Numbered from the stretch's first letter, positions 34,755-45,065 are shown. The stretch: DNA of 64,000 nucleotides from Sphingobacteriales bacterium 44-15 (GCA_001899685.1 MKWG01000007.1:190206-254205), one strand, 5' to 3'. Numbers and translations are program-made. Notes: generated by a model not told the origin, from the sequence alone.

Positions 34755-35681
34755 CTATTTCAGGAAAAGATCACTGATAACAAATAATGAAAATACCACG
34801 CTGGCAATACCATTCGCCGTCATAAAAGCAATATTCACGCGTCTCAGATCATGCGGCTTAACAATGGAATGCTGGTAGATCAGCATACCCGCAAAAACCA
34901 ATACACCTGCCCAGTAAGCTAATCCGAATTTACCAAAAATTCCCGCAACAACAACGATGAGTCCCGACAGCAGGTGTAATATTTCCGATACCCGGAGCGC
35001 TTTCGTTTTTCCCAGTGCGGCAGGAATGGAATAGAGGTTTTGAGATTTATCAAACTCCTCGTCCTGCAGGGCATAAATAATATCGAAGCCGCTCACCCAA
35101 AATAAAACCGTCAGCGAAAACATTACCGGCAGCCAGTCAAACCTGCCAGCCACGGCAAGATATGCACCGATGGGGGCAAGGCTAAGCCCAAGTCCAAGCA
35201 CGAGATGGCACAATGCTGTAAAACGCTTGGTATAGCTATAGCCCAGCACTACAAACAATGCTACAGGCGAAAGCAAAAAACAAAGCGTATTTATCAGGAA
35301 GCTGCAGAGCATAAAAAGCACACAACAAATGATGGTAAACCACAGTGCGCTGTTTGCCCTGATCACGCCTGAAGGGATCTCACGTATGGCAGTGCGTGGG
35401 TTCTTTGCATCAAAGTGACGGTCAAGGTAGCGGTTGAATGCCATTGCCGCACTGCGGGCAAAGATCATGCAGAGGATGACCAGCAGGAACAGCTTTACAT
35501 TTCTTTCCCAAAAGATAAGATTAGTGATAGCATGTCCCCACCCTACTGTTTGATTCAGGCTTCCCTGTTGCCCTGAAGGAAATCTATAAACGCCCAACGC
35601 AAACCCGATCATGGCAAAGGGCATGGCAAAAATGGTATGCGAAAATTTAACCAGGGAAAGATAGCGTTTGACCGTTGTCAT
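34755..35681 (-). CDS. UbiA-family prenyltransferase (menaquinone-type, MqnP-like)
   Basis: 308 residues from ATG 35681 (MTTVKRYLSLVKFSH). About nine membrane helices. First prenyl-diphosphate motif NRYLDRHFDAKNPRTAIREIPSG near residue 80 and second YALQDEEFDKSQN near 200. It attaches an isoprenoid tail to an aromatic or naphthoate precursor of quinones. The NPRTxxREIPSG wording is closer to MqnP of the futalosine route than to MenA, but no other mqn gene is nearby, so this is tentative. Inner membrane. Confidence 0.83.
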   Translation of the reverse strand: MTTVKRYLSLVKFSHTIFAMPFAMIGFALGVYRFPSGQQGSLNQTVGWGHAITNLIFWERNVKLFLLVILCMIFARSAAMAFNRYLDRHFDAKNPRTAIREIPSGVIRANSALWFTIICCVLFMLCSFLINTLCFLLSPVALFVVLGYSYTKRFTALCHLVLGLGLSLAPIGAYLAVAGRFDWLPVMFSLTVLFWVSGFDIIYALQDEEFDKSQNLYSIPAALGKTKALRVSEILHLLSGLIVVVAGIFGKFGLAYWAGVLVFAGMLIYQHSIVKPHDLRRVNIAFMTANGIASVVFSLFVISDLFLK

Positions 35682-35789
35682 AATGCAAAGGTACATGCTG
35701 CCGGGATACAGAACAGGGCGCATTCCAAATTTTCGCTATTTATCCGGATATGCAGCGCACGATATTTCTGAAAACCACCAGCTAATGCC

Positions 35790-38408
35790 TTACAAAATAA
35801 ACCTTGCGCCGGCATATATCATTCTTCCCGTTACGGGCCCCCATACCAGTGATGCATCAAAATACCTGCTGAACGGGTTTTGCGCATCGAGGATAGGATT
35901 GCTTTGCCGGTAGCCGGTCAGGTTTTCTCCACCTGTATATATTTCCCATCTCTCTCCAAGCTTCCTCGTCACCTGCGCAGCCATCTGAATATAAGCGGGA
36001 GAATAGCCGGGAAGTTGCAGATCTTCAGGATTTGAGCCGGTATAGGGAATTCTCTTTTTACCAAACCATTGTACAGTGTAGTCAAATTTCCACTTGTCTG
36101 CAATTTTGTATGCCAGGTTTACAAAAGCCCTGTGCTTTGATATGAGTGGCTTTTCCCGCATCCTGCCATAATAATCTGTTTTCGCATCCAGCCAGCGATA
36201 AGCAATCCTGATATCCAGCTTTTTCAATAATTCATAGTTCAATTCTACCTGTATGTTATGGGAATAAGACTTTCCGTCAAGATTATAAAAGCTGATCTTT
36301 TGCGGGTTGGCGTCAAGGTCAACTACGGTTTGATTAACAAAATTAGTCCGGTAAGCGTCGATACTTAAAATACCAGAACGCCGGGATAGCTTAAAGGAGT
36401 GAAGAAAATTAATACCCATTGTCCATGCTCTTTCCGGGTCAAGCCCGTAGCCATAGCTGTTAGATGGATTTAGGATCTGGAATTGCCTTGAGCTTACAAA
36501 AGCAGCAGCATTCTCTGCAAAAATATTAGCCAGCCGGTATCCTGAGCCTACTGAAAGCCGCAAGTTGGTTTGCGCTGTGAAATCGTATTTTACATTGAGC
36601 CTGGGAGTGAAGATCCATCCGAAATAATTATGGTAGTCGGCGCGGGCGCCTGCAATGACAGATAATTTCTCCGGGGCGGTATAGGTGTATTCAACAAACG
36701 CTCCTGAAATGATCTCCCCGCGTGCAAATACTTTTGTTACCGCTGACGTGTCAGTTCCATCCTGTCCATGGTCATGATCTCCTGTTCCGTCTATATGGCT
36801 ACTGTGATCCGCGGTATATATTTCATTGTAATGCTCATTGCTTAAGCTCAACCCTGCCCGGTATTTATGTGCTGTAGTCCCGATAATGGACTGATAAATA
36901 AAATTGGCATAGAAGTTTTTTTGCCTGCCCGTATATTCGCTCAGGCCATATACCGATTGATTATTAAAAATGTTACCGGAAAAGATCAATCCCAGGCTTT
37001 TATATTTATGCCCCGGAAAGACATAGCCCAGCTTGCCGGTTAAAGTATATTGTTCCGTAGCCATATCCACATTATAATGATGGGTAGCTCCGTCGATAGT
37101 GCTGTGGTGCGCATCCCGCTGACCGGCATATCTTTTATCATTTAATACTTTGACAGCAAACTGTCCCACCCATCCGTCGGTATTCATGTACTTCCAGCGA
37201 TTAATTACATTGAACTGCCGTCCGGAGGGCATATCTATAAATCCATCATGATTGGCATCGTGCCTGATCAGCACCGCATCAGAGTGGGTCAAAAGCGCAG
37301 TGCTCCATTTTTCATTTATTTTTTGAGAAAGATTAATATTCCCTTCCACCCGGCCCATGCTGTTTGCATAGGTATTTACGAGCAGCTTTTCCGGGCTGTC
37401 GGGCTTTTTTTCTTCAACATTTATCTGCCCCGTAATACTTTCATAGCCATTGGCCACCGAACCGGTTCCCTTGGTTATCTGTATGCTTTCTATCCATGGC
37501 CCGGGAATAAACGTCAAACCATAACTGCCGGGCAGTCCTTTTAATTCAGGAACATTTTCTGTCAGCAATTGAGTATAGATCCCGGAGAGCCCCAGCAACT
37601 GTATCTGTTTTATACCCGTAACAGCATCTGTATAACTTACATCTACTGAAGGACTCGTCTCGAAGCTTTCTGAAAGATTGCAGCATGCCGCTTTTGATAA
37701 TTCAGCCGCACCGAGATGCAGCACATTATAAGCGCTGCGGGAAGAGATATAGGCAGGAGTCCTTTTCGATGTTATTGTTATTGCCTTTAAATCACCGGAA
37801 CCGGTATTTTTTAAAGTGATGGTAAGCAGATCGGTATTGGCAACGGTTATGGTATCAGGTTGAAATCCTGTATAGCTTACAGCTAAAGGAACTGGAAGCG
37901 TGGATTGTATATGAAACACTCCGGTGCTGTCTGTTACAAAATATCCGCCGGAATGAAGATTCTTTATGGTAGCGCCTGCTACAGGATATATTTTACCTTT
38001 AACGGTTTCTTCGAGAATTACACCCGATAAGCTGTGTAATATCTGCCTTTCATCTCCTCCTTTTATTCTCTGGTAATGACAGCAGGAAGGCAGCGTTTGA
38101 TATATTTCGTCCGATGCTTTAAACAGCTCATTGTCATGCCCGGCTTCGGCAATTCTTTGCTGGATAGCGGACTTACTGGTGGAAGCGCTGTCAAACTGAA
38201 CAGTCAGTTGGTTGGTTTTGATATCCCATTCCGCCTTATTAACAGCCTTTATAGTAAAGGTTGACCGTTCAATGCGCGCTTTACATATTTCACAATTGCC
38301 CGCCACCCGGAAAGTTTCGGTGACTATATTTTCAGTCTGGGCAATTGAACCGCGATGCAACAGCAGAAGCGCAATGACTATTGCAAAATATTTACCACGA
38401 CTTATCAT
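35790..38408 (-). CDS. TonB-dependent receptor with N-terminal heavy-metal (HMA) domain
   Basis: 872 residues. Signal peptide, then an HMA-like domain (about 28-95) with FRVAGNCEICKARIE holding a CXXC metal site. A second Cys group SCCHYQR follows, then a carboxypeptidase-like Ig domain (about 130-205), a plug with AACCNLSESFETSPSVDVSYTDAVTG (conserved Cys pair), and a 22-strand barrel. An external loop is His/Asp-rich (HSSHIDGTGDHDHGQDGTD). It probably imports a metal or metal complex such as copper or zinc. It is the last gene of the long locus, 20 bp after the BNR gene. Confidence 0.9.
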   Translation of the reverse strand: MISRGKYFAIVIALLLLHRGSIAQTENIVTETFRVAGNCEICKARIERSTFTIKAVNKAEWDIKTNQLTVQFDSASTSKSAIQQRIAEAGHDNELFKASDEIYQTLPSCCHYQRIKGGDERQILHSLSGVILEETVKGKIYPVAGATIKNLHSGGYFVTDSTGVFHIQSTLPVPLAVSYTGFQPDTITVANTDLLTITLKNTGSGDLKAITITSKRTPAYISSRSAYNVLHLGAAELSKAACCNLSESFETSPSVDVSYTDAVTGIKQIQLLGLSGIYTQLLTENVPELKGLPGSYGLTFIPGPWIESIQITKGTGSVANGYESITGQINVEEKKPDSPEKLLVNTYANSMGRVEGNINLSQKINEKWSTALLTHSDAVLIRHDANHDGFIDMPSGRQFNVINRWKYMNTDGWVGQFAVKVLNDKRYAGQRDAHHSTIDGATHHYNVDMATEQYTLTGKLGYVFPGHKYKSLGLIFSGNIFNNQSVYGLSEYTGRQKNFYANFIYQSIIGTTAHKYRAGLSLSNEHYNEIYTADHSSHIDGTGDHDHGQDGTDTSAVTKVFARGEIISGAFVEYTYTAPEKLSVIAGARADYHNYFGWIFTPRLNVKYDFTAQTNLRLSVGSGYRLANIFAENAAAFVSSRQFQILNPSNSYGYGLDPERAWTMGINFLHSFKLSRRSGILSIDAYRTNFVNQTVVDLDANPQKISFYNLDGKSYSHNIQVELNYELLKKLDIRIAYRWLDAKTDYYGRMREKPLISKHRAFVNLAYKIADKWKFDYTVQWFGKKRIPYTGSNPEDLQLPGYSPAYIQMAAQVTRKLGERWEIYTGGENLTGYRQSNPILDAQNPFSRYFDASLVWGPVTGRMIYAGARFIL

Positions 38409-38428
38409 AAAATGACAATAACGGATGC

Positions 38429-39649
38429 TTAATATTCTTCATTTATTATCTTATAAAAGACCTGTTCTTTATTAGCGGCATTTTGCCTGCCTGAAAAAGC
38501 AACGATCAATTGATCACCCGATGATGGTTTTATTACAGGGAATGAAGCGGTGCCAACGCTGTCCGTGAGATAAATATGCTCTAATTTTTTCCCTTCCGGC
38601 GACCTGATCTCCAGCCCTATGCGGCCGCCACGGGAAGAACCTTCATCCCATACAATCCATTGCTTACCATCGCCGGTTATTTGTATTTGCGGGTGTTTGG
38701 CCGAGGGTCTGGCGCTTACCGGCTCTCTCCCTGAAAATGTTTTACCATTATCTTCTGAAGAAGTATAATAAACACCTGCGCCATTTCCTGCCGTATACCA
38801 TACAAAAGAAAGCCCTTCGGGCGTTTGTGCCATAGCAGGTCCCGTATGAGGACAGCCATTTACTACCCAGTTGTCGGGACTGATGCGTTGCGGAACTGAA
38901 AACGTATTCCCGTTATCGAAAGAAACCGAATGCACCATATCTCTTATAGAATCATTAATGATCTTCCTGTATACCATATGCACATTACCGTCTTTATCCA
39001 CAAACAGGTCCGTGCGGCAACACTGGCAACAGGTAACCCCGACAGTCCGCTCATTTTCTAACTCATTATTTTCATTGAATGTTGCGAAATACAACGCAGA
39101 ACCTTCCTTGTCTGTAATCTTCCTGTTATCAAGCCAGATAACCGCTGCCCTGCCATCCTTTAATATGTCCACATCAAAATATCGCTGGTCTATACTATTC
39201 GGATCCTTACTTAAAGCTTGAGGAACGGTCCAGTGTTTACCATTATCTGATGACCAGTTATAGTAAACCAGGCCCGAATACCGGTTTGCCGGATTAGGAT
39301 TTGATGCGCCCCAGGCTGCCAGTATCCTGCCGTCCGGCGTTTTTATTACCCTTGGCAAATTTTCACCATGAGGATACGCGTTATCGCTACCGGCCACAAC
39401 CTTTGCCGGGCCAAAATCTTTGCCATTTACAGCTTCTGCATAACATAATACTGCCTGCGTATCCGATATATCACGCAGCCAGCTGATGATCAAAGCTCCA
39501 TCCTTTGTTTTAAAAAGAGAGGGACAAGACCCCGAATATGCGCTATCTATATTGATGGGTTCCCGACTGCTTATTACATAGCGGTTTTGATTCCCTGAAT
39601 TGCAGGAAATAAAAAGTACAGCTAAAAACAGGTAGAGATATTCTTTCAT
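38429..39649 (-). CDS. BNR-repeat lipoprotein with Cys cluster
   Basis: 406 residues. Lipoprotein signal AVLFISCNSG (Cys16), then a six-bladed beta-propeller with Asp-box motifs SSDNGKHW, SFDNGNTF and SEDNGKTF. The sialidase catalytic arginine triad and Tyr/Glu pair were not recognised, so a true sialidase is doubtful. An unusual CCQCCRTDLF (about residue 220) suggests metal binding. Its start overlaps the upstream TonB receptor stop by one base (TAATG), showing coupled translation. It is likely a surface or periplasmic partner of the two receptors. Confidence 0.8.
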   Translation of the reverse strand: MKEYLYLFLAVLFISCNSGNQNRYVISSREPINIDSAYSGSCPSLFKTKDGALIISWLRDISDTQAVLCYAEAVNGKDFGPAKVVAGSDNAYPHGENLPRVIKTPDGRILAAWGASNPNPANRYSGLVYYNWSSDNGKHWTVPQALSKDPNSIDQRYFDVDILKDGRAAVIWLDNRKITDKEGSALYFATFNENNELENERTVGVTCCQCCRTDLFVDKDGNVHMVYRKIINDSIRDMVHSVSFDNGNTFSVPQRISPDNWVVNGCPHTGPAMAQTPEGLSFVWYTAGNGAGVYYTSSEDNGKTFSGREPVSARPSAKHPQIQITGDGKQWIVWDEGSSRGGRIGLEIRSPEGKKLEHIYLTDSVGTASFPVIKPSSGDQLIVAFSGRQNAANKEQVFYKIINEEY

Positions 39650-41943
39650 TATTCATTGGTTTTATTGATCTTCCACGCAATACCTATATTAAATGTTCTA
39701 AGTTGCCCGGGACGATAAGTAGTGCCCCATGCGCTTTTTTCGACTGTAGTAGCATACACAACGTTCGCTATATTCAGGCAATTTACCCACAGCTCTACTG
39801 ATTTATACTGGTAACCTGTTCTTGCATTGAAGATGTTGAATCCTTTATATTTTGCGGTGTTCTCAGGATCTGTGTAATAGCTTCCCATTCCCTGCCATTC
39901 GAGCGCTACCCTGAAGCCTTTTAAAAAAGCGGGCTTGAAGATAAGTTCGCTATTAATAATATGAGAAGGCGACTGCCCCATATAATTGCCAGAATAATCT
40001 TTTCCTTCTTTTACATATTCCCTGTATTTGTGACGCGCCACGGTGCCTCCTGCCTTTATCGTCAATCCTCTCAGTATGATATAACGGAGAGAAGCCTCTA
40101 TGCCATGATGTGTGGTTTGTCCCACATTCTGATTTTTGTAGGTGCCGTCTGTCTGTCTTACACTTACTATTTCATTGCTGCCATCCATTTTATACAGCGC
40201 AACATCAACATTTCCTCTTCCCTCATTAAAACTTAACCATCCGCCCACTTCATAATTATTGTAAGTGGAAGGTTTAAGCTCCGGCACCTGCACACCGGTA
40301 AACAGATCCGTAATATTAGGCGGTGCAAATCCTACGCTGTAATTTCCATATAGCCCTTTTGTCTCCGTAAAGCTATAGGTAAGCCCAACTTTGGGGGTGA
40401 AATAAGAAAAATAATTAGAAGCACTTTTCGCACCTGAGTAAGCGCCCGGCGAAAGCAGGTTGTTAAAATCATAATCCATCCTGTCGTAACGGGCAGCCAC
40501 AACAACTTTAAGCTTGGCAACAGGATTAAACTCCAGTTGTGTATAAACAGCAGAGTTAAAAAGATCAACTTTATAATTGGTAAGCAGTGAATCCGTTGCC
40601 GTATATGCATAATATACTTTATCTGCATTCACATCAATACCTATATAATTTGCCCGGTAGGTAGCGGGGCTGTAATCCAGGCTGATGCCGGTGATCCATC
40701 TTGCATGGAGAAAATCAAAATTTTTGCGGTGCTGTGCAATAATACCATAGCTTTTAAATGCATCTTCATTGATCTGCCCATTGGCTTTTGAGGTATTGCC
40801 CGGTACTGCTGAAATACTGTAAAACGGATTTTGCCCTATAGCAGTATTCCTGTGAAACAGCGTTACGGTAGTTTTGTTATTTTCATTCCAGATATGTTCA
40901 AATGCTGCTTTAATTCTTAAAGTATTCACTTTACGATAAGTGAACCTGTAAAAGCTTTCGTAATTTTTACTGTAGAATTTTGTGCTGTCCAGCCCACCCA
41001 CCTGATCTGTTTTGTAGTTAATATAGTCTGCCGTAAAATTCAAAAAATTATTGTCGTTGAAATGGTAATCAGCGCGGAAAGTAAGTCCTAATTTTTTGAA
41101 ATCATTATGATTTCTGTCATCTTCATTCCTGATTGCATAATAGCCGCCAATATATACTCCCAGCTTCTTAAAAGAATTTGAGGCAAAAAGATCAGTACGC
41201 TTATATCCACGACTTCCTCCTTCAACCTGGATTTTTGCAGACGGATATGCCGAAGGAGCCGGCGTAATAAAATTGACAGCTCCACCTACAGCTTCACTTC
41301 CATACAACGATGAGGCAGGCCCCTTGATCACTTCCACCCTGTCTATTGCAGCCTGGTTGATCTCGATGAGCGCATTATGATTAAAATCACCTACAGTGCG
41401 GATAGGTATGCCATCTTCCAGGTACAAATACAGGTTACTGTATCCGATCGGCTGACGTATAGACATGGCATGCTGTTCATTGCCCAGGTCCACCATAAAT
41501 ACTCCCGGCACTTTATTAAGTACCTGGTCCAGCCGGGTAGCTTTAGTGTCATTAATGGTAGCTTTAGAAATGGTATGGATCGAGATCGGAGCTTCTGATC
41601 TGGGTTGTAGTTCTCGGTTTGCTGATACAATGATCTCGGCAAGTTCTGTTGCTGCAGGTTGTAGAAAGATCCGGAGTGGATTATTTGATACAGCGAGCTT
41701 TTGCTGCCGGTAATTTATTGCTGAAATAATGATACTGTCAATAGATGTAGTGGATCGCAGCGTAAACAAGCCGGTATAATTGGTTTGGGTTGATATTTTT
41801 TTACCAGGAACGGATACGGTGACATTTGGGATAGCCAGCCCGGTCCCGTTATCAAAAACATATCCGGTTACTTCGCTCTGCGCCTGCAACCCGGAGTTGA
41901 TGACGGCAAGAAGAACAGCCAAAATGAAAATTCTCAGTGTCAT
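39649..41943 (-). CDS. TonB-dependent receptor (CirA/BtuB-like)
   Basis: 764 residues. Signal peptide ending near GLQAQ, an Ig-like carboxypeptidase domain (about 25-95), a TonB box-like ELAEIIVSA, a plug with IRQPIGYSNLYLYLEDGIPIR and IDRVEVIKGPASSLYGSEAVGGAVNFITP (key part GPASSLYGSEAVGG), and a barrel ending in an aromatic/Lys-rich strand. Outer-membrane active uptake of siderophore, cobalamin or a similar ligand; the ligand is unknown. It begins 203 bp after Omp28 and may have a separate leader; the hairpin at 42045-42081 lies in that gap. Confidence 0.92.
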   Translation of the reverse strand: MTLRIFILAVLLAVINSGLQAQSEVTGYVFDNGTGLAIPNVTVSVPGKKISTQTNYTGLFTLRSTTSIDSIIISAINYRQQKLAVSNNPLRIFLQPAATELAEIIVSANRELQPRSEAPISIHTISKATINDTKATRLDQVLNKVPGVFMVDLGNEQHAMSIRQPIGYSNLYLYLEDGIPIRTVGDFNHNALIEINQAAIDRVEVIKGPASSLYGSEAVGGAVNFITPAPSAYPSAKIQVEGGSRGYKRTDLFASNSFKKLGVYIGGYYAIRNEDDRNHNDFKKLGLTFRADYHFNDNNFLNFTADYINYKTDQVGGLDSTKFYSKNYESFYRFTYRKVNTLRIKAAFEHIWNENNKTTVTLFHRNTAIGQNPFYSISAVPGNTSKANGQINEDAFKSYGIIAQHRKNFDFLHARWITGISLDYSPATYRANYIGIDVNADKVYYAYTATDSLLTNYKVDLFNSAVYTQLEFNPVAKLKVVVAARYDRMDYDFNNLLSPGAYSGAKSASNYFSYFTPKVGLTYSFTETKGLYGNYSVGFAPPNITDLFTGVQVPELKPSTYNNYEVGGWLSFNEGRGNVDVALYKMDGSNEIVSVRQTDGTYKNQNVGQTTHHGIEASLRYIILRGLTIKAGGTVARHKYREYVKEGKDYSGNYMGQSPSHIINSELIFKPAFLKGFRVALEWQGMGSYYTDPENTAKYKGFNIFNARTGYQYKSVELWVNCLNIANVVYATTVEKSAWGTTYRPGQLRTFNIGIAWKINKTNE

Positions 41944-42044
41944 GGGATTTATAATTATTTTATTTGGAATAGTATTTAGTAGTCAGCCGGCGCACTCAAT
42001 AAATATCAGGCTGAGCATTCTATAGTCTCATCTTTTAACCTGCA

Positions 42045-42081
42045 TTACCTCTCTGCTATAATGCGGTAAAGTTTGCAATTG
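42045..42081 (-). other. Imperfect leader hairpin before the TonB receptor
   Basis: On the minus strand, TTTACCGCATTA and TAATGCAGGTTAAA pair around TAGCAGAGAGG, with one bulge. No T-run follows. It may be a processing or mRNA-stability structure within the operon. Confidence 0.4.
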
Positions 42082-42147
42082 TCATCAACATCGGTTTTCG
42101 TTATATATTAAAAAACTACGCTTCATTACACCTGATCTTATAAATTA

Positions 42148-42996
42148 TTAATAAACCTTCCCGGAAAAATCAATTGACTTTCCAATATCAACAGACCGGC
42201 TGTTCACAGCCACCCGTGGCGAAAACCCTTTGGCTTCTACCACATAAGCAACAAATGACAGGTTGTTTTTTGAATAACCGGCCGGAATAGTATAAGTAAA
42301 AGTTTTTGAGTAAAGTCCGTTCCTGGCTATAGTACCCAGCGCATCGCCAAAATAATTGCTGCTCAGAAATGACCTGAGCACATGAGAATGGTGATAATCC
42401 TCTATCCATTTCCTACTGCCGTCAACAAGATCGGCCTGCCTGTAGGGAATATCGTTTTCCAACACTGCTACCGCCAGGCGATAGTCCGCACTTGCTTCTC
42501 CTATATTAGATACCCGCACTTCTATCCTTACCGTATTATCGTTAACAACGGCAGTAGTAAGTGATATTCCTATTTTCGCCGGCGTATTGATCCTTTCCAA
42601 AAAGGCGCTGGAAGAGGCATCGAATATACCCACAGAAACAAGATCATCCCGTTGGTCTATTATCATACCCGGGTATCCTGTTACCCCGTAGAAATAATTC
42701 TGGAACTGTTTATAGCTGCTGAACTCCATCGGGTCATCTTCATCCAGCCGTCCATGTACACTTATAATATCTATTCTGCCAGGATACTTTGTTTTGGATG
42801 TTTCTTCCAAAACTTCTGACACTCCGGGGCAGTACACACAATCGAAAGAAACGAATTCCATTACCAGTACATTTTTTGTAAAGGAGCTGTCGGGATCAGC
42901 CGGAGTAATACCATCATTTTCCCCGCTGCCCTTTGCACAGGAACCGATGGCAACCACCATACAACAAACCGAAATAATCTTAAGCAGCTTCTTCAT
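42148..42996 (-). CDS. Omp28-like lipoprotein with thioredoxin-type CXXC
   Basis: 282 residues. Lipoprotein signal VVAIGSCAKG (Cys20). A thioredoxin-like domain follows with EFVSFDCVYCPGVSEVLEE (CVYC), a strand IDIISVHG, and the cis-Pro-like GYPGMIID. The C-terminal part (about 150-282) is an all-beta Ig-like domain. This is the layout of the Omp28 family of Bacteroidetes surface lipoproteins, some of which may act as thiol oxidoreductases. It begins 12 bp after the DUF6029 gene. Confidence 0.85.
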   Translation of the reverse strand: MKKLLKIISVCCMVVAIGSCAKGSGENDGITPADPDSSFTKNVLVMEFVSFDCVYCPGVSEVLEETSKTKYPGRIDIISVHGRLDEDDPMEFSSYKQFQNYFYGVTGYPGMIIDQRDDLVSVGIFDASSSAFLERINTPAKIGISLTTAVVNDNTVRIEVRVSNIGEASADYRLAVAVLENDIPYRQADLVDGSRKWIEDYHHSHVLRSFLSSNYFGDALGTIARNGLYSKTFTYTIPAGYSKNNLSFVAYVVEAKGFSPRVAVNSRSVDIGKSIDFSGKVY

Positions 42997-43008
42997 TACA
43001 ATACGTTA

Positions 43009-44583
43009 TTAAAAAGATGAGGTAACAGAAAGATGTAAACCGGTATAAGCCGGCATGTACAGGCAAACACCGCCGGCACAAATAAGCCCTTCACGATTCC
43101 TGCCATAATTCATGGCAACCCTTGTCCGGGAAAATGAATAGCTTCCTCCAACATGGTAATAATGGATATTAGTATCACCGTAATTATATATATCGCCGGC
43201 AAAACAGGTCCATTCCCCCCGGGAAAATTCAATTAAGGCTCCTGCCCAGTTCTTCAGGTAGTCGCGGCTCCATAAGTGTTGCAATTCCAACCGTAATGAT
43301 CCTGACGGCATTGATCTCCAGATCATATCCCCAGCGGCAATATGAGAAGCATACAATTTATTTTCTTTACCGATAACTATAGGATTAAATACCTGGCTGG
43401 AATAGAACAAATGTGACAGCAATGTATTATGCAGCTTTTTTTCTACTTCTATATTAATATCCTGGTAATATTTGGTGCTGCCAAAGCTCAAAAAATCAAA
43501 GCCGCGGGAAACGTCTCCGGCCAGATCATAATAAGTGGAGGCATTCAATGACAACTGCGTCCCGTATTTGCCGCCTAAAAAGCTTTCAGGCTTGAGCTGG
43601 TACTGCATATCCAATTGCCCGCCTATCTCACCATTCCCCATTGTATTGTGCGGATTGATCATGGCAAGTGAGTAACTATGCTGTTTTGTTAAAGCAGGTA
43701 AATAATTCAGATCACGGCCTATGCCCGCTATACCACGGGAAGTACCAAACTGCATATACTCCAGGCGCCGGAAGGTTACATTGCTTCCAAAACCAGGCCT
43801 GTTATATCCTGCCTCAAGCAATAGCGCACTGCCATCCTTATTTATGCTGTTTGAGTATACACTGTTGTCTTTTGTTTTATATGCATACTCCCCTTGAAAA
43901 TTAAAAGGACCTGTACTCCAGTTGGCATTCAGAGAATATGCCTGGACATTAGGATCAATTGGTTCCTGCCCCGCATAGCTTACATAGCGATTGACAGCAT
44001 TTAATTCGATACCGGCAGTAGAATATTGAGATTTCAAAAGAGACGCCAGATCAATAAACAGGCTTACACCTTTAACATTAGATTCGGCCTTGTCCATAAA
44101 CTCCCTCGGACGCCCTAAAATGGCCTTAACCCGTATCAGATTGCGGAATGAATAAGCAAGCCTTATACCTTCCATCGCTGTATTCAACCCAATAGAACGT
44201 TCCTCATACGCCCTGAGAATAAGCCCATTACCAAATTGCTCATAGAAGTCCCCTGCTGTAATTGCCAGGTTACTATCCTGAAATGATGCGTATTTAAACT
44301 CCAGCCCGCTATTGCGCAATGTACCGGGCAATCCCTGCAGCACGGGCAAATACGCCTCATACTGTACTCCCGCTTTAAATTTTTTATATTGATAATCCAA
44401 CTTAAAATAATTATTTGATCCTAAACTATTGTCCGGCGCTATTGCCCCGGTTTTATTATCATTCTGATAATAGATGGTATTGGTTTCGAAACTCCCCGAT
44501 AAATTACCCTGGGCATATATAAAATTGATGATCAGCAAAAGGGGGAACAGCGCTATATATATTCTGATGTTGTACCGCTTCAT
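43009..44583 (-). CDS. DUF6029 outer-membrane beta-barrel protein
   Basis: 524 residues with a signal peptide (ends near FIYAQG). The rest is made of alternating hydrophobic/polar strands with many Tyr/Phe/Gly turns (NSGLEFKYASFQDSNLAITAGDFYEQFG, key part AITAGDFYEQFGNG), typical of the Bacteroidetes DUF6029 family, found next to Omp28 and thioredoxin genes. It overlaps the thioredoxin stop by one base (TAATG), so the two are translationally coupled. It is probably an outer-membrane pore or receptor; function undescribed to my knowledge. Confidence 0.75.
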   Translation of the reverse strand: MKRYNIRIYIALFPLLLIINFIYAQGNLSGSFETNTIYYQNDNKTGAIAPDNSLGSNNYFKLDYQYKKFKAGVQYEAYLPVLQGLPGTLRNSGLEFKYASFQDSNLAITAGDFYEQFGNGLILRAYEERSIGLNTAMEGIRLAYSFRNLIRVKAILGRPREFMDKAESNVKGVSLFIDLASLLKSQYSTAGIELNAVNRYVSYAGQEPIDPNVQAYSLNANWSTGPFNFQGEYAYKTKDNSVYSNSINKDGSALLLEAGYNRPGFGSNVTFRRLEYMQFGTSRGIAGIGRDLNYLPALTKQHSYSLAMINPHNTMGNGEIGGQLDMQYQLKPESFLGGKYGTQLSLNASTYYDLAGDVSRGFDFLSFGSTKYYQDINIEVEKKLHNTLLSHLFYSSQVFNPIVIGKENKLYASHIAAGDMIWRSMPSGSLRLELQHLWSRDYLKNWAGALIEFSRGEWTCFAGDIYNYGDTNIHYYHVGGSYSFSRTRVAMNYGRNREGLICAGGVCLYMPAYTGLHLSVTSSF

Positions 44584-45065
44584 TAAAGTCCCTTTAAAAC
44601 TTCAAGCACTTTTTCCTCAATGCCCGGTGTATATCCAATATGGGAATAGACGATATTTCCTTCAGGAGTAATAATATACAACTGGGGAATTACATTAACG
44701 TTCAATGCCCTTTTAAAATCCTGGTTCCTGTCTATCAATACTGTAAAAGGCCATTCGCGTGCAGCCGAAAAGGTACGCACCTTTGCCAGAGACCTTACAT
44801 CGTCTGTAGAAACCGCAACCAACCTGAAGCTTACTTCTTTTTGCCATTTTACCCATTGCTCTTTAAAAGCGTTAAGCTCTTCAATGCAGGGCTTACATGT
44901 TGTTGACCAGAATGATATCACAACCGGAACGCTGTCATTAAGCAATGCACCCGAGTTGACTGACGCCCCCTGCATTGTACTCAATGGTATGAGAGGGAGC
45001 CTGGTTTGTCCCGCAACAAACAAAGCCAGCAGAGACAACAAACATGATAACAGGTATTGCTTCAT
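44583..45065 (-). CDS. TlpA/ResA-like periplasmic thioredoxin
   Basis: 160 residues from ATG 45065 (MKQYLLSCLLSLLALFVAGQ); a TTG two codons earlier is not preferred. Signal peptide, then a thioredoxin fold with VVISFWSTTCKPCIEELNAF (CKPC active site) and the cis-Pro segment NVIPQLYIITPEGNIV. It handles disulfides in the periplasm. It lies between DUF4625 (27 bp or so upstream) and DUF6029 (one-base overlap), so it likely reduces or shuffles disulfides in partners of this locus, such as Omp28 or cystine-containing cargo. Confidence 0.88.
   Translation of the reverse strand: MKQYLLSCLLSLLALFVAGQTRLPLIPLSTMQGASVNSGALLNDSVPVVISFWSTTCKPCIEELNAFKEQWVKWQKEVSFRLVAVSTDDVRSLAKVRTFSAAREWPFTVLIDRNQDFKRALNVNVIPQLYIITPEGNIVYSHIGYTPGIEEKVLEVLKGL

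Noticed and set aside
38429-39649. Annotation as a true exo-alpha-sialidase
   Set aside because: Only Asp-box repeats are visible; catalytic residues were not recognised and the locus has no sugar enzymes.
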